From an uncultured Lachnospiraceae bacterium (GTDB taxonomy: Bacteria > Bacillota > Clostridia > Lachnospirales > Lachnospiraceae), in the NCBI GenBank assembly GCA_900554925.1, contig USJG01000054.1:1-13002 (forward strand): a stretch of 13,002 bases of DNA. Direction: 5' to 3'. The notes beneath the pieces were generated by a model. That model was not told the DNA's origin and ran no database searches. It saw only the letters and a program-made list of their open reading frames with translations. This document shows, in pieces, positions 1 through 7,274 of the stretch. The position numbers and the translations under genes were made by a program. Numbering within the stretch: the stretch's first letter is position 1; the number at the start of each line of letters is the position of its first letter.

Positions 1-114
1 GTTAAAAAAGAATAAACTTTTCTTAAGGCACTATATTACTTGAAAGTTTCCGGTATATTTTCCGGAAACTTTCAAGTAATATAGTGCCTTAAGAAAAGTT
101 TATTCTTTTTTAAC
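1..114. repeat. 53-bp perfect inverted repeat (long hairpin)
   Basis: Bases 1-53 are the exact reverse complement of bases 62-114, with an 8-nt AT-rich spacer (54-61). The arms are AT-rich apart from a CCGG next to the loop, and the outer ends are GTTAAAAAAG and CTTTTTTAAC. As RNA it would form a very stable hairpin ending in a run of T, so it could stop transcription from either side. It is longer and more perfect than normal intrinsic terminators, so a palindromic mobile remnant is also possible. Because it starts at base 1, it may extend further left, or it may be a fold-back artefact of a contig end. Confidence 0.9.
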
Positions 115-134
115 AGATGTTCAGACTCCTTTCA

Positions 135-163
135 TTGACACTGCCCTCCAAAATCAGTATCAT
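135..163 (+). promoter_or_regulatory. Sigma-A-type promoter for the membrane protein gene
   Basis: TTGACA at 135-140 is followed after 17 bp by TATCAT at 158-163, a consensus -35 with a good -10. Transcription would start near 170, about 40 nt before the ATG at 210. This also argues against translation starting upstream at 117. Confidence 0.65.
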
Positions 164-209
164 TACTATTATGGTATTTGACAAATATTCACGTGCCGGA
201 GGAATCCCT

Positions 210-1070
210 ATGTCCAAAAAAGAAAAACAGCCCCGCCAGTACCGGGGCGTTCGTGATGAAATCAGACAGCAGCAGTTAAAAACAAAGGATATGCCCCTTG
301 AGGGAAAGCTGAAATACTTTTGGGGCTACTATAAATTCCATGTTATCATTGCTGCCGCGGTACTTATTATGACAGGAACCTTAATTCATGATATTGCCAC
401 TTCAAAGGATTACAGTTTTTATGCGATCATGTTTAATTCCGATCTTCTTTCTGAAGAGAGCATGGCAGCTTCCTTTGCGGAATATGCCGACCTGGACACG
501 GAGAATTACAAATGTCTTATTGATACAGCCTCCAAAATATCCATGAGTGCTTACAGCCAATACGATATGGCTGTGGCACAGAAAATGATCGCCCTGGTAC
601 AGGCCGGGGAACTGGATGCTGTAACCATGGACTCCTCTCTTTTTTACAATTATGCTCTCAGCGAATTGTTTGTTGATCTGCGGACGGTACTTACAGAAGA
701 AGAATTGTCAGAATACAGGGGCAACCTTTATTATATCGATTACGCAGAAGTGGAGCTGGCCAACGAAGAGTCAGGCTATGAGGACGAATCCGCCGCCATC
801 CCTGACGATTCTGATGCCTATGACCCGGAAAAGATTCTGGCTAAGGCGCAGGGCCACCGTCATCCGGAAAATATGGAAACCCCCGTCCCCATCGGTATTT
901 TCATGACAGATTCTCCTTTCGCCGTAGGAACTGGCGCCTATTCCCAGGATATACCGGTGTTTGGTTTTGTAACTTCTTCAGAGAAAACAGACACCGCAAA
1001 GAAGTATCTGGAATTTCTCTGGGATGAGAATGTAGATTTTTCACAAATGCTTCAGAGCGCGCAGTATTGA
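210..1070 (+). CDS. Membrane-anchored extracytoplasmic protein, unknown function
   Basis: A 286-residue protein. The first 40 residues are rich in Lys, Arg and Gln. One hydrophobic segment lies at about 42-62 (core FHVIIAAAVLIM), and the remaining 220 residues are hydrophilic and probably outside the cell, so this is an N-terminal signal anchor. Residues 185-215 are acidic and probably flexible. The C-terminal third (about 225-275, with VPIGIF, VFGFVTSSEKTDTAKKYLEFLW) faintly recalls the last part of extracellular solute-binding proteins, but I cannot assign the family. The ATG at 210 is chosen because GGAGGA lies at 198-203 and the promoter ends at 163; the frame is open upstream to 117 without a ribosome site. 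It is transcribed alone and ends at a two-way terminator. Confidence 0.85.
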   Translation: MSKKEKQPRQYRGVRDEIRQQQLKTKDMPLEGKLKYFWGYYKFHVIIAAAVLIMTGTLIHDIATSKDYSFYAIMFNSDLLSEESMAASFAEYADLDTENYKCLIDTASKISMSAYSQYDMAVAQKMIALVQAGELDAVTMDSSLFYNYALSELFVDLRTVLTEEELSEYRGNLYYIDYAEVELANEESGYEDESAAIPDDSDAYDPEKILAKAQGHRHPENMETPVPIGIFMTDSPFAVGTGAYSQDIPVFGFVTSSEKTDTAKKYLEFLWDENVDFSQMLQSAQY

Positions 1071-1112
1071 TTAATGCTGTGACAAATGTGCACCGCAAGG
1101 CGCACAATACAA

Positions 1113-1154
1113 AACCCTTCCGCCATCTCATAGCGCTGAGATGGCAGAAGGGTT
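1113..1154. terminator. Two-way intrinsic terminator between convergent genes
   Basis: AACCCTTC and GCCATCTCA (1113-1120, 1122-1130) pair with TGAGATGGC and GAAGGGTT (1137-1145, 1147-1154). There is one mismatch (C1121/A1146) and a 6-nt loop. A short A run lies on the left and T-rich sequence on the right, so it can end both the rightward membrane protein gene and the leftward lysC operon, whose stop is 26 nt away. Confidence 0.8.
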
Positions 1155-1179
1155 ATTCTAATTGCTTTCTACTTTTCTG

Positions 1180-2499
1180 TTACAGCTGGGCAACTACAAA
1201 AATATCATAAATTGCCTTAATTGCTGTTTCAAAATCATCATTGGCCACACCAATGATAATATTTAATTCACTGGAGCCCTGATCGATCATTTTCACATTG
1301 ACATTGGCATGAGCCAGGGCAGAGAAGATACGTCCCGCAGTTCCTCTGGTAGACTTCATACCGCGTCCCACCACTGCAATCAGCGCCAGGTCAGCTTCTA
1401 TTTCCACACAGTCAGGATCTGCCAGCCTGTGAATGGCAGACACTACCTTCTGCTCCTTATCCACAAATTCATCCTGATGAACAAATACCGTCATAGTATC
1501 AATACCGGAAGGTACATGCTCAAAGGAAATGCCATTATCCTCAAATGCCTGAAGCACTTTTCTTCCAAATCCTATTTCCGAATTCATCATAGCCTTCTCA
1601 ATATTTACGGAACAAAAGCCCTTCTTTCCGGCAATACCGGTGATCACATATTTTGATTTCTGGCAGGTGCTTTCCACGATCCAGGTTCCCTCATCATCAG
1701 GTTTGTTGGTGTTTCGGATGTTGATGGGTATTCCTTCTCTTCTTACCGGGAATATGGCATCCTCATGAAGGACGCTGGCTCCCATATAAGACAGCTCCCG
1801 CAGTTCCCTGTAAGTAATCGTCTCAATTCCTTCAGGATCTTCAATAATCCTGGGATCTGCCACCAAAAATCCCGACACATCCGTCCAGTTTTCGTAAACG
1901 TCGGCTTTCACAGCTCTGGAAACGATAGAACCGGTAATATCGGAACCTCCTCTGGAAAAGGTCCTGACCCTTCCATCTGCATAGGCTCCGTAAAATCCTG
2001 GAACAACAGCACGTTCAACCTCCGCCAGACGAGCGCTCAAAATCTCATTGGTAAGCTCCGCGTCAAAATCTCCGTTCTCTGTAAACCGGATCACTTCTGC
2101 CGCATCAATAAATTCATATCCCAGATATGCCGCCATAATAATGCCATTTAAGTATTCTCCTCTGGAGGCCGCATAATTTTCTCCAGCTTTTTCCTTAAAA
2201 TTTTTCTCTATAGTCTTAAATTCTTCCTTCAAAGAAATGGTAAGACCAAGTCCATCTATGATCTCCTGATAACGGGCTTCTATTTCCGAAAGCTCCTTCT
2301 TAAAGCTCTTTCCTTCTTCTGCCAGATGATAACATCCATAAAGCATATCCGTAACTTTCGTATCTTTCGGAAATCTCTTTCCCGGAGCAGAAGGCACCAC
2401 ATAACGTCTTTCCGGATCAGCATGGATGATCTCGCCCACTTTTTTAAACTGCTGTGCACTGGCAAGAGAACTTCCGCCAAATTTTACTACTTTTTTCAT
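1180..2499 (-). CDS. lysC: Aspartate kinase
   Basis: A 439-residue aspartokinase, which phosphorylates L-aspartate with ATP as the first step towards lysine, threonine and methionine. The N-terminal kinase domain starts with KFGGSS (6-11), has SRGEYLNG (112-119) and the substrate/nucleotide segment FSRGGSDITG (181-190), and runs to about residue 285. Two ACT domains follow (about 290-360 and 370-439), with QGSSELNI (407-414) typical of the effector-binding region, so feedback inhibition by lysine or threonine is expected, though which one cannot be read here. The length is normal for a monofunctional Clostridia enzyme. GAGGAG at about 2510-2515 supports the ATG. It is the last gene of the leftward operon, 40 nt after the phosphoglycerate-mutase-like gene. 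Confidence 0.96.
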   Translation of the reverse strand: MKKVVKFGGSSLASAQQFKKVGEIIHADPERRYVVPSAPGKRFPKDTKVTDMLYGCYHLAEEGKSFKKELSEIEARYQEIIDGLGLTISLKEEFKTIEKNFKEKAGENYAASRGEYLNGIIMAAYLGYEFIDAAEVIRFTENGDFDAELTNEILSARLAEVERAVVPGFYGAYADGRVRTFSRGGSDITGSIVSRAVKADVYENWTDVSGFLVADPRIIEDPEGIETITYRELRELSYMGASVLHEDAIFPVRREGIPINIRNTNKPDDEGTWIVESTCQKSKYVITGIAGKKGFCSVNIEKAMMNSEIGFGRKVLQAFEDNGISFEHVPSGIDTMTVFVHQDEFVDKEQKVVSAIHRLADPDCVEIEADLALIAVVGRGMKSTRGTAGRIFSALAHANVNVKMIDQGSSELNIIIGVANDDFETAIKAIYDIFVVAQL

Positions 2500-2539
2500 A
2501 ACAAGTATCTCCTCAAACTTAATGATATTTATTCATAAT

Positions 2540-3748
2540 TTATTTTTCTAAAAGTCTATCTATTATTGTATGCCCAAGGGGAATAAAATTTCCACTTGCC
2601 TTCGCTTCTTTTTCATTGTAATTCCAGCTTTCCGCTCTCTGTGCGGTGCTGTCATACAAAAGATAAGGCACGCTGTCCGATGTGTGGGTCCTTACTCTTA
2701 TAGGTGTAGGATGATCCGGCATCACTAAAAGCCTGTAATCTGTTCCATCCCTGGAAAGGGCTTTTGTCAAGGGCCCTATGACTCTCTGATCCAGATATTC
2801 AATGGCCTGTACCTTCTTTTCCACGCTTCCCTGGTGTCCCATTTCATCAGGCGCCTCTACATGGATATATACAAAATCATATTCGCCCTTAAGCGCGTCA
2901 AGGGCTGCCTGTACCTTGCCCTCATAGTTGGTGTTTAGTCCGCCGTTGGCTCCTTCCACCTTTGCCACGCCCATACCTGCTCCTACTGCAATTCCCTTTA
3001 ACAGATCTACTGCGGAAACCATCATGCCTTTCAGATGGTTTTTCTCTTCAAAAGAAGAGAGCATGGGTTTGGTTCCTGCTCCCCAGAACCAGCAGCAGTT
3101 TGCGGGATTTAAGCCCTGCTTCTTTCTCTCTATATTGACAGGGTGGTTTACTAAAATCTCATAGCTTCTTTTCATCATGCGGAGAAGATTTTCGTCTGTG
3201 GGAAGATACTGTCCGATCACCTGCCCCAGCACATCATGAGGCTGCGACAGTTCGATCACTCTTCCCTTATTCCAGATCAGACAATGACGGTAGCTGGTAC
3301 CTGCATAAAACTGATAGGTTTCAGTTTGCAGCTCTTTCTTTACCGCCTCCAGCAAAACAGTACAGTCCTCTGTGCTGATTTCTCCCGAACTGTGATCAAT
3401 GATGGTTTTTTCCTCAAAAGGGACATCATCCTCCGAAATCGTCACAATATTACAGCGAAGGGCTACGTCCGTATCCTTCATGGGAACGCCAATGCTGAGC
3501 GCTTCTAAGGGAGAACGCCCCGAATAATAGATCCTGGGATCATAGCCAAGGACAGAAAGATTTGCGGTGTCAGACCCCGGCTTCATCCCCTCCGGAATCG
3601 TATGCACAAGTCCGATTTCCGATAATTTGCTTAACCTGTCCATGGCAGGTGTATCTGCATATTCAAGCGGTGTTTTTCCTCCCAGTGCTTCGATGGGTTC
3701 GTCCGCCATGCCATCCCCCAGCACTACGATATATTTCTTATTTGACAT
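2540..3748 (-). CDS. Phosphoglycerate-mutase-like protein, proposed homoserine kinase
   Basis: A 402-residue member of the alkaline-phosphatase superfamily, of the archaeal-type cofactor-independent phosphoglycerate mutase branch. Visible are the metal-binding start VVLGDGMAD (8-16), the nucleophile region PGSDTANLSVLGYDP (57-71, Ser59 or Thr61 as candidate), and the late metal motifs VEAPDEMGHQG and MPDHPTP...HTSDSVPY. A subset of this family found beside threonine-pathway genes has been proposed to be a non-homologous homoserine kinase. Its place between hom and lysC, with no GHMP-type thrB in the window, fits that role; mutase activity is the alternative. Only 3 nt separate its ATG from the stop of hom, so the two are probably translationally coupled. 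Confidence 0.9.
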   Translation of the reverse strand: MSNKKYIVVLGDGMADEPIEALGGKTPLEYADTPAMDRLSKLSEIGLVHTIPEGMKPGSDTANLSVLGYDPRIYYSGRSPLEALSIGVPMKDTDVALRCNIVTISEDDVPFEEKTIIDHSSGEISTEDCTVLLEAVKKELQTETYQFYAGTSYRHCLIWNKGRVIELSQPHDVLGQVIGQYLPTDENLLRMMKRSYEILVNHPVNIERKKQGLNPANCCWFWGAGTKPMLSSFEEKNHLKGMMVSAVDLLKGIAVGAGMGVAKVEGANGGLNTNYEGKVQAALDALKGEYDFVYIHVEAPDEMGHQGSVEKKVQAIEYLDQRVIGPLTKALSRDGTDYRLLVMPDHPTPIRVRTHTSDSVPYLLYDSTAQRAESWNYNEKEAKASGNFIPLGHTIIDRLLEK

Positions 3749-3751
3749 AAC

Positions 3752-4954
3752 CTAAGCCTCTATTCTGATGCGGCTGATGATTCCTACCTGTTCAGCCTTC
3801 TCGTTAAATTCTTTTTCTGTCATGGTATCAGTGATAAACGCAAATTCTCCGGGCACGTCGGCCTCAATTACGCTGACGCTTTCAAATACCTGAAGGGCCT
3901 TGCTCTCGTCCTCCAAAGCTACCCGCACGAAAAATCTGCGGCTTGCCTGGTCAATTCCTGTAAGCTCTACATTCTGCTCATCCCAGAAGCACATGATCAC
4001 TTTGCCAAGATGCCTTGCACAGTCCACAACGTCAGAGACTACTGCGCTGGCTGTGGGAAGCTTGCCTGCTCCTCTTCCGTAATACATGGAATCCCCAAGC
4101 ATATTGCCATGTACGCAAACTGCATTGAACACATCATCTACCATAGAAAGAGGATGATTTTTACTGATCATAAAAGGGGCGACCATTGCATAAAACTTTC
4201 CCTCTGCTTCCTTGCTTTGCGCAAGCAGTTTAATGGTTTTTCCCATTGCATGGGCATAGACAAAATCAGTGGCTGTGATCTTTGTGATCCCCTCTGTATA
4301 AATATCCTGATATTTTACATTTTTTCCGCACATCAGCGAGGAAAGAATTGCTATTTTCCGGCAGGCGTCATAGCCTTCTACGTCTGCCTCAGGATTTCTC
4401 TCCGCATACCCTTTCTCCTGGGCCTGCTTAAGTACCTCCTCAAAGCTGGCACCTTCCTTTTCCATCTTGGAAAGAATATAATTAGTGGTTCCGTTCAGGA
4501 TCCCTGTAATTGCATCAATTTTTTCAGCCGTAAGAGAATAGTTTAATGGGCGGATAATCGGAATGCCGCCGCCTACGCTGGCTTCAAACAGATAATTGCA
4601 CTTATTCTCATGGGCAATCTGTATCAGCTCCGGCCCATGGGTCGCTACCAGTTCCTTATTGGAGGTACATACGCTCTTTCCTGCAAGGAGCGCCCTCTTC
4701 GTAAAGTCATAAGCAGGCCTTAATCCTCCCATGGTCTCACAGATAATCTGAATCTCAGGGTCATTTAAAATCTGCTCCACATCATGAACCACTTTACTCT
4801 CATAGGGATCCCCTGGGAAATCTCTCAAATCAAGAATATACTTAATATGAATCTCCTCGCCGGATTTTTTATTGATCTCTTCCTTATTCTTTTCGATTAC
4901 TTCAACGACACCGCTTCCCACCGTACCGTATCCCATTACCGCTACCTGTATCAT
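3752..4954 (-). CDS. hom: Homoserine dehydrogenase
   Basis: A 400-residue enzyme reducing aspartate semialdehyde to homoserine with NAD(P)H. The Rossmann motif GYGTVG is at 8-13, TSNKELVATHG at about 97-107, GILNGTTNYIL at 151-161, and the catalytic segment DVEGYDACRK at 191-200 ends in the conserved lysine. GAGKLPTASAV lies in the C-terminal half of the catalytic domain. The last 55 or so residues form a short ACT-like tail, making it about 30 residues shorter than the Bacillus type. The ribosome site AGGAGG, 7 nt before the ATG, is near perfect. It follows the HTH-ACT gene by 44 nt. Confidence 0.96.
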   Translation of the reverse strand: MIQVAVMGYGTVGSGVVEVIEKNKEEINKKSGEEIHIKYILDLRDFPGDPYESKVVHDVEQILNDPEIQIICETMGGLRPAYDFTKRALLAGKSVCTSNKELVATHGPELIQIAHENKCNYLFEASVGGGIPIIRPLNYSLTAEKIDAITGILNGTTNYILSKMEKEGASFEEVLKQAQEKGYAERNPEADVEGYDACRKIAILSSLMCGKNVKYQDIYTEGITKITATDFVYAHAMGKTIKLLAQSKEAEGKFYAMVAPFMISKNHPLSMVDDVFNAVCVHGNMLGDSMYYGRGAGKLPTASAVVSDVVDCARHLGKVIMCFWDEQNVELTGIDQASRRFFVRVALEDESKALQVFESVSVIEADVPGEFAFITDTMTEKEFNEKAEQVGIISRIRIEA

Positions 4955-4998
4955 TTTATTTCCTCCTGGTTTTCTCCATTGTTTTCACAGCCATGCAT

Positions 4999-5436
4999 TT
5001 ATTCTTTGGCCAATATCTTAACACTCCTGACGCCCTTTTGCTGTTCCATGGTTTCGAGCATCTCGGAAACATTGCCCGTTGTAGGCAGCACCTGAACGCT
5101 TAAGCTTAAGGAAGCCACTCCATTGATCGGAATACTCTGGTGTATCGTCAGGATATTGGCCCCGAACTGTGCGATAATTTTAAGTACGTCCGACAAAAGC
5201 CCCGGCTCATCCTCCATCTGAAAAGTCAGGGTAATGGTAGTCCCCTGAGAATTTTCATGGAACTGAAAAATATCATCCTTGTACTTATAAAAGGAACTGC
5301 GGCTGATACCAACCTGATCGGCTGCCTCATGCACCGTTGTTACTCTGCCCGTATCAAGGAGCTTCTTGGCTTCCACTACCTTAAGAAGAACCTCCGGCAC
5401 TGCCTGTTCCTTTACCACAAAATATCTGGTTCCCAT
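4999..5436 (-). CDS. HTH-ACT domain protein (PheB / UPF0735 type)
   Basis: A 145-residue protein with two parts: an N-terminal region with a helix-turn-helix-like segment (about 33-53, TVHEAADQVGISRSSFYKYK) and a C-terminal ACT domain (about 66-145, with MEDEPGLLSDVLKIIAQFGANILTIHQ-like topology). ACT domains bind amino acids, so it is probably a sensor or regulator of the following hom-kinase-lysC genes; that role is inferred from position as first gene of the operon. Start choice: ATG at 5436 gives MGTRYFVV, like related proteins, with a weak AGG upstream; an in-frame GTG at 5445 would add three residues. Neither has a strong ribosome site, which may keep its expression low. Confidence 0.88.
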   Translation of the reverse strand: MGTRYFVVKEQAVPEVLLKVVEAKKLLDTGRVTTVHEAADQVGISRSSFYKYKDDIFQFHENSQGTTITLTFQMEDEPGLLSDVLKIIAQFGANILTIHQSIPINGVASLSLSVQVLPTTGNVSEMLETMEQQKGVRSVKILAKE

Positions 5437-5547
5437 AGCCTGCACCCATACAGCTTTCTATTGCTTAACATACAAATTGTTTCCCGGCGACGCACATATG
5501 TCTTTATATGTTTTCGCTATGCGGACACTTGTCTGTCACCGAGAGAT

Positions 5548-5576
5548 ATTGTATCATAGAGTGAAATCCATGGCAA
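5548..5576 (-). promoter_or_regulatory. Promoter of the HTH-ACT / hom / kinase / lysC operon
   Basis: On the minus strand TTGCCA (5576-5571) is followed by a 17-bp spacer and TACAAT (5553-5548). Transcription would start near 5541 and leave a leader of about 100 nt. The leader holds only a weak hairpin around ACATAT/ATATGT; no T-box motif, lysine riboswitch core or leader-type terminator is visible in it. Confidence 0.65.
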
Positions 5577-5602
5577 GCAGTTTTTCACAAAACAATATTT
5601 TT

Positions 5603-6169
5603 TCATAAGTCACAGACCTTATAACAAAAATAGGTTCCAGGCGTAATATTATCATCATCATAATATAATAATCCCAGTTTACTGAATCTGAATATCTGCT
5701 TATAATCACTCTTTATCAATTCATTATAAGCCCTTTGATAGGCTTCATAATCTGCGCCGCCAATTGCAAACGTCATATGAAAAACATAGTCGTCGTCATG
5801 CTCCGCCGGACATGGCCCAAAGCTTCTGTATAATTCTTCGTTTAACCTTTTCTGTGCCTCTGCAAGCTGAGGCGTTTCTTTTGCCCGCAGGCTCATGCAG
5901 CCGGACCCGGCTCCGCCTAATACATTTGACGGGAATACATCTATATCCACAAATTCAATATCGAAGGGACTTAGCTCCCTGGCAAATCTATCAAAGAATC
6001 TTTCCATATCCTCTAAATCAGGAATGGCAAATGGCTGCTTTAAGGAAACATGCTGTGGGAGCCTTGCCATTTCAAACCCCATCTTTCCATGCCTGTGTGC
6101 TTCCAGCATTAATTTTCTGCCATAATTTTCTGCCTCGTTATCTGCAATTAAAACGATTGTTGCTTTCAT
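5603..6169 (-). CDS. 2H phosphoesterase (2'-5' RNA ligase / LigT family)
   Basis: A 188-residue protein with the two hallmark motifs of the 2H superfamily: HVSL at 40-43 and HMTF at 131-134, the pair of His-x-Ser/Thr that form the active site. Members act on 2'-5' bonds or cyclic phosphates in RNA or small nucleotides; the substrate of this one cannot be told from sequence. The length is normal for the family. The ribosome site AAGGAGG, 7 nt before the ATG, is excellent. No clear terminator follows, so some readthrough into the downstream operon is possible. Upstream sits the inverted end of a MITE-like element, so its promoter may lie partly in that element (TTGACG at its tip). Confidence 0.87.
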   Translation of the reverse strand: MKATIVLIADNEAENYGRKLMLEAHRHGKMGFEMARLPQHVSLKQPFAIPDLEDMERFFDRFARELSPFDIEFVDIDVFPSNVLGGAGSGCMSLRAKETPQLAEAQKRLNEELYRSFGPCPAEHDDDYVFHMTFAIGGADYEAYQRAYNELIKSDYKQIFRFSKLGLLYYDDDNITPGTYFCYKVCDL

Positions 6170-6202
6170 TTTCTACCTCCTTGAAATAAAAATATATCCT
6201 GC

Positions 6203-6500
6203 GGCGTCAAAAGGTGCTTTTAGAAAGTGCTCTTGTCAGATTGCACGAAAGGAATTGCACGCTGTCAGTTTCTGAAAATGGATTTTCTAAATGTTCTTAA
6301 GGAAGTCTATTTATCCGGACGCAACCATCCGCAATTCGCCATCCGGGCTCATAGCGGACTTTTCGGGACATCCATGTCCCGAAATTGCTGCTCTACCCCC
6401 CAGACCATTAATAAAATCTCATTTTCCTTCGCAATGACAGCTTAGCAATTCCTTTTGAGCAATCTGCCAATTCTAAATTTGCCAAGCCCCTTTTGACACC
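6203..6500. mobile_element. MITE-like element with long imperfect terminal inverted repeats
   Basis: The left end (6204-6255) and the reverse complement of the right end (6448-6499) share the core GTCAAAAGG, then GCAGATTG/GTCAGATTG and AAAGGAAT blocks. The similarity continues inward at lower identity to about 6295 and 6405. A third related end starts at about 12951, and its 52 bases match the right end at 45 positions. The centre holds a perfect 10-bp hairpin (TTTCGGGACA 6361-6370, TGTCCCGAAA 6375-6384). A short ATCCT stands on both sides (6196-6200, 6504-6508) and could be a target duplication, but that is weak. No transposase is inside, so it would need one supplied from elsewhere. Open frames within it are not convincing genes. 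Confidence 0.75.
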
Positions 6501-6516
6501 CCAATCCTATGAAATC

Positions 6517-6556
6517 AAAAAGTGTAAAACCCTTGATAATTCAACAGACTTTACAC
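6517..6556 (-). terminator. Likely terminator of the heptad-repeat gene
   Basis: Read on the minus strand, GTGTAAA (6556-6550) pairs with TTTACAC (6528-6522) with an inner TTGA/TCAA pairing and then TTTTT. The stem is AT-rich, so strength is uncertain. It lies 32 nt after the stop of the heptad gene. Confidence 0.5.
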
Positions 6557-6587
6557 CTTGGTTTATAGATATACATTTATGTAGTTG

Positions 6588-7106
6588 CTATACGGTATGC
6601 ATTGCTGCATCGGCTTTGTGCTTATCCAGAATGTGGTGTACCCTTTCAACTTCATCAAGAACCAGACCACATTCTTTTTGTATTTTAATTTTTAAGGCAC
6701 ATTCCGTTTGCTTTATTTGTGACTCTAAATCAATTTTCATATTTATTTGTTCGTCTTTGAGAGATTGCACATCTCCTTGAAGGGTATGTACATTTCCTTT
6801 GAGAGTTTGTACGTTGCCTTTGAGAGATTGTACATCTTCTTGAAGGGTATGTACATTTCCTTTGAGAGTTTGTACGTCGCCTTTGAGAGATTGTACATCT
6901 TCTTGAAGGGTATGCACATTTCCTTTGAGAGTTTGCACATCATCCTTGAGAGTTTGCACGTCACCTTTGAGAGATTGCACGTCACCTTTGAGAGATTGTA
7001 CGTCATCTTTCAGGGTATGCACGTCATCTTTGAGAGATTGCACGTCATCCTTCAATGGTTGCAAAAGATTAGAGATTGCCTGTAAATCTTCGGTTGTCAA
7101 TGCCAA
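6588..7106 (-). CDS. Coiled-coil protein built of 14 tandem heptads
   Basis: A 172-residue protein. Residues 1-19 (MALTTEDLQAISNLLQPLK) form a cap similar to a recurrent Lachnospiraceae family of unknown function. Residues 20-117 are 14 exact heptads of the form xDV(Q/H)(S/T)L(K/Q), with Val and Leu as the a/d core positions. One looser heptad and a mixed helical tail (118-172) with two Cys follow. The heptads alone would give a parallel coiled coil about 15 nm long, probably cytosolic as no signal or membrane segment is seen. The start is TTG, with AAGGGGG 9 nt upstream and no better in-frame codon. It stands alone with its own promoter and terminator. Function unknown; a scaffold or spacer role is only a guess. 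Confidence 0.85.
   Translation of the reverse strand: MALTTEDLQAISNLLQPLKDDVQSLKDDVHTLKDDVQSLKGDVQSLKGDVQTLKDDVQTLKGNVHTLQEDVQSLKGDVQTLKGNVHTLQEDVQSLKGNVQTLKGNVHTLQGDVQSLKDEQINMKIDLESQIKQTECALKIKIQKECGLVLDEVERVHHILDKHKADAAMHTV
6756..7049 (-). repeat. 21-bp tandem repeat array (14 units, 63-bp higher order)
   Basis: Fourteen in-frame 21-bp units encode the heptads. Units 7-9, 10-12 and 13-14 form a 63-bp supra-unit (GNVHTLQ, then EDVQSLK or GDVQSLK, then GDVQTLK or GNVQTLK). Its copies are almost identical in DNA, a sign of recent expansion by slippage or unequal recombination. Changes by whole units keep the reading frame. Confidence 0.92.
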
Positions 7107-7115
7107 ATTATCACG

Positions 7116-7122
7116 CCCCCTT
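7116..7122 (-). promoter_or_regulatory. Ribosome binding site fixing a TTG start
   Basis: AAGGGGG on the minus strand lies 9 nt before the TTG at 7106-7104. No ATG or GTG lies in frame between, so this site is the reason for accepting a TTG start. Confidence 0.7.
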
Positions 7123-7138
7123 ATGGCTTAGTGTAGTA

Positions 7139-7167
7139 AGTATATCACAGTCAAGGTGCAGAGTCTA
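7139..7167 (-). promoter_or_regulatory. Candidate promoter of the heptad-repeat gene
   Basis: On the minus strand TAGACT (7167-7162), a 17-bp spacer and TATACT (7144-7139) precede the gene, putting the start about 25 nt before the TTG codon. The -35 is imperfect. Confidence 0.45.
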
Positions 7168-7274
7168 TTCAATTATCAAGGTGCTTTAGGTCTGATAAAT
7201 CTTCAATTAATAAGGAATAAAAGATTTTATTGCCTCAAATATGTGAAAATAGAATTGATAAATAGAATTTCAGA

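Noticed and set aside
117..209. Upstream extension of the membrane protein gene from ATG at 117
   Set aside because: No ribosome site there, and the promoter at 135-163 would start transcription after it; ATG at 210 has GGAGGA.
5437..5547. Riboswitch or T-box in the leader of the hom-lysC operon
   Set aside because: About 100 nt long with only a weak hairpin, no terminator and no T-box sequence.
6227..6445. Plus-strand frame inside the MITE as a gene
   Set aside because: It lies across the inverted ends, lacks a ribosome site, and has no recognisable protein character.
6756..7049. CRISPR array
   Set aside because: The 21-bp units are contiguous, coding and have no unique spacers between them.
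6747..7085. Plus-strand frame of 112 codons across the heptad array
   Set aside because: It is the antisense of the tandem repeats, which stay open in several frames; there is no ribosome site, and the minus-strand frame has the cap, tail and a good site.
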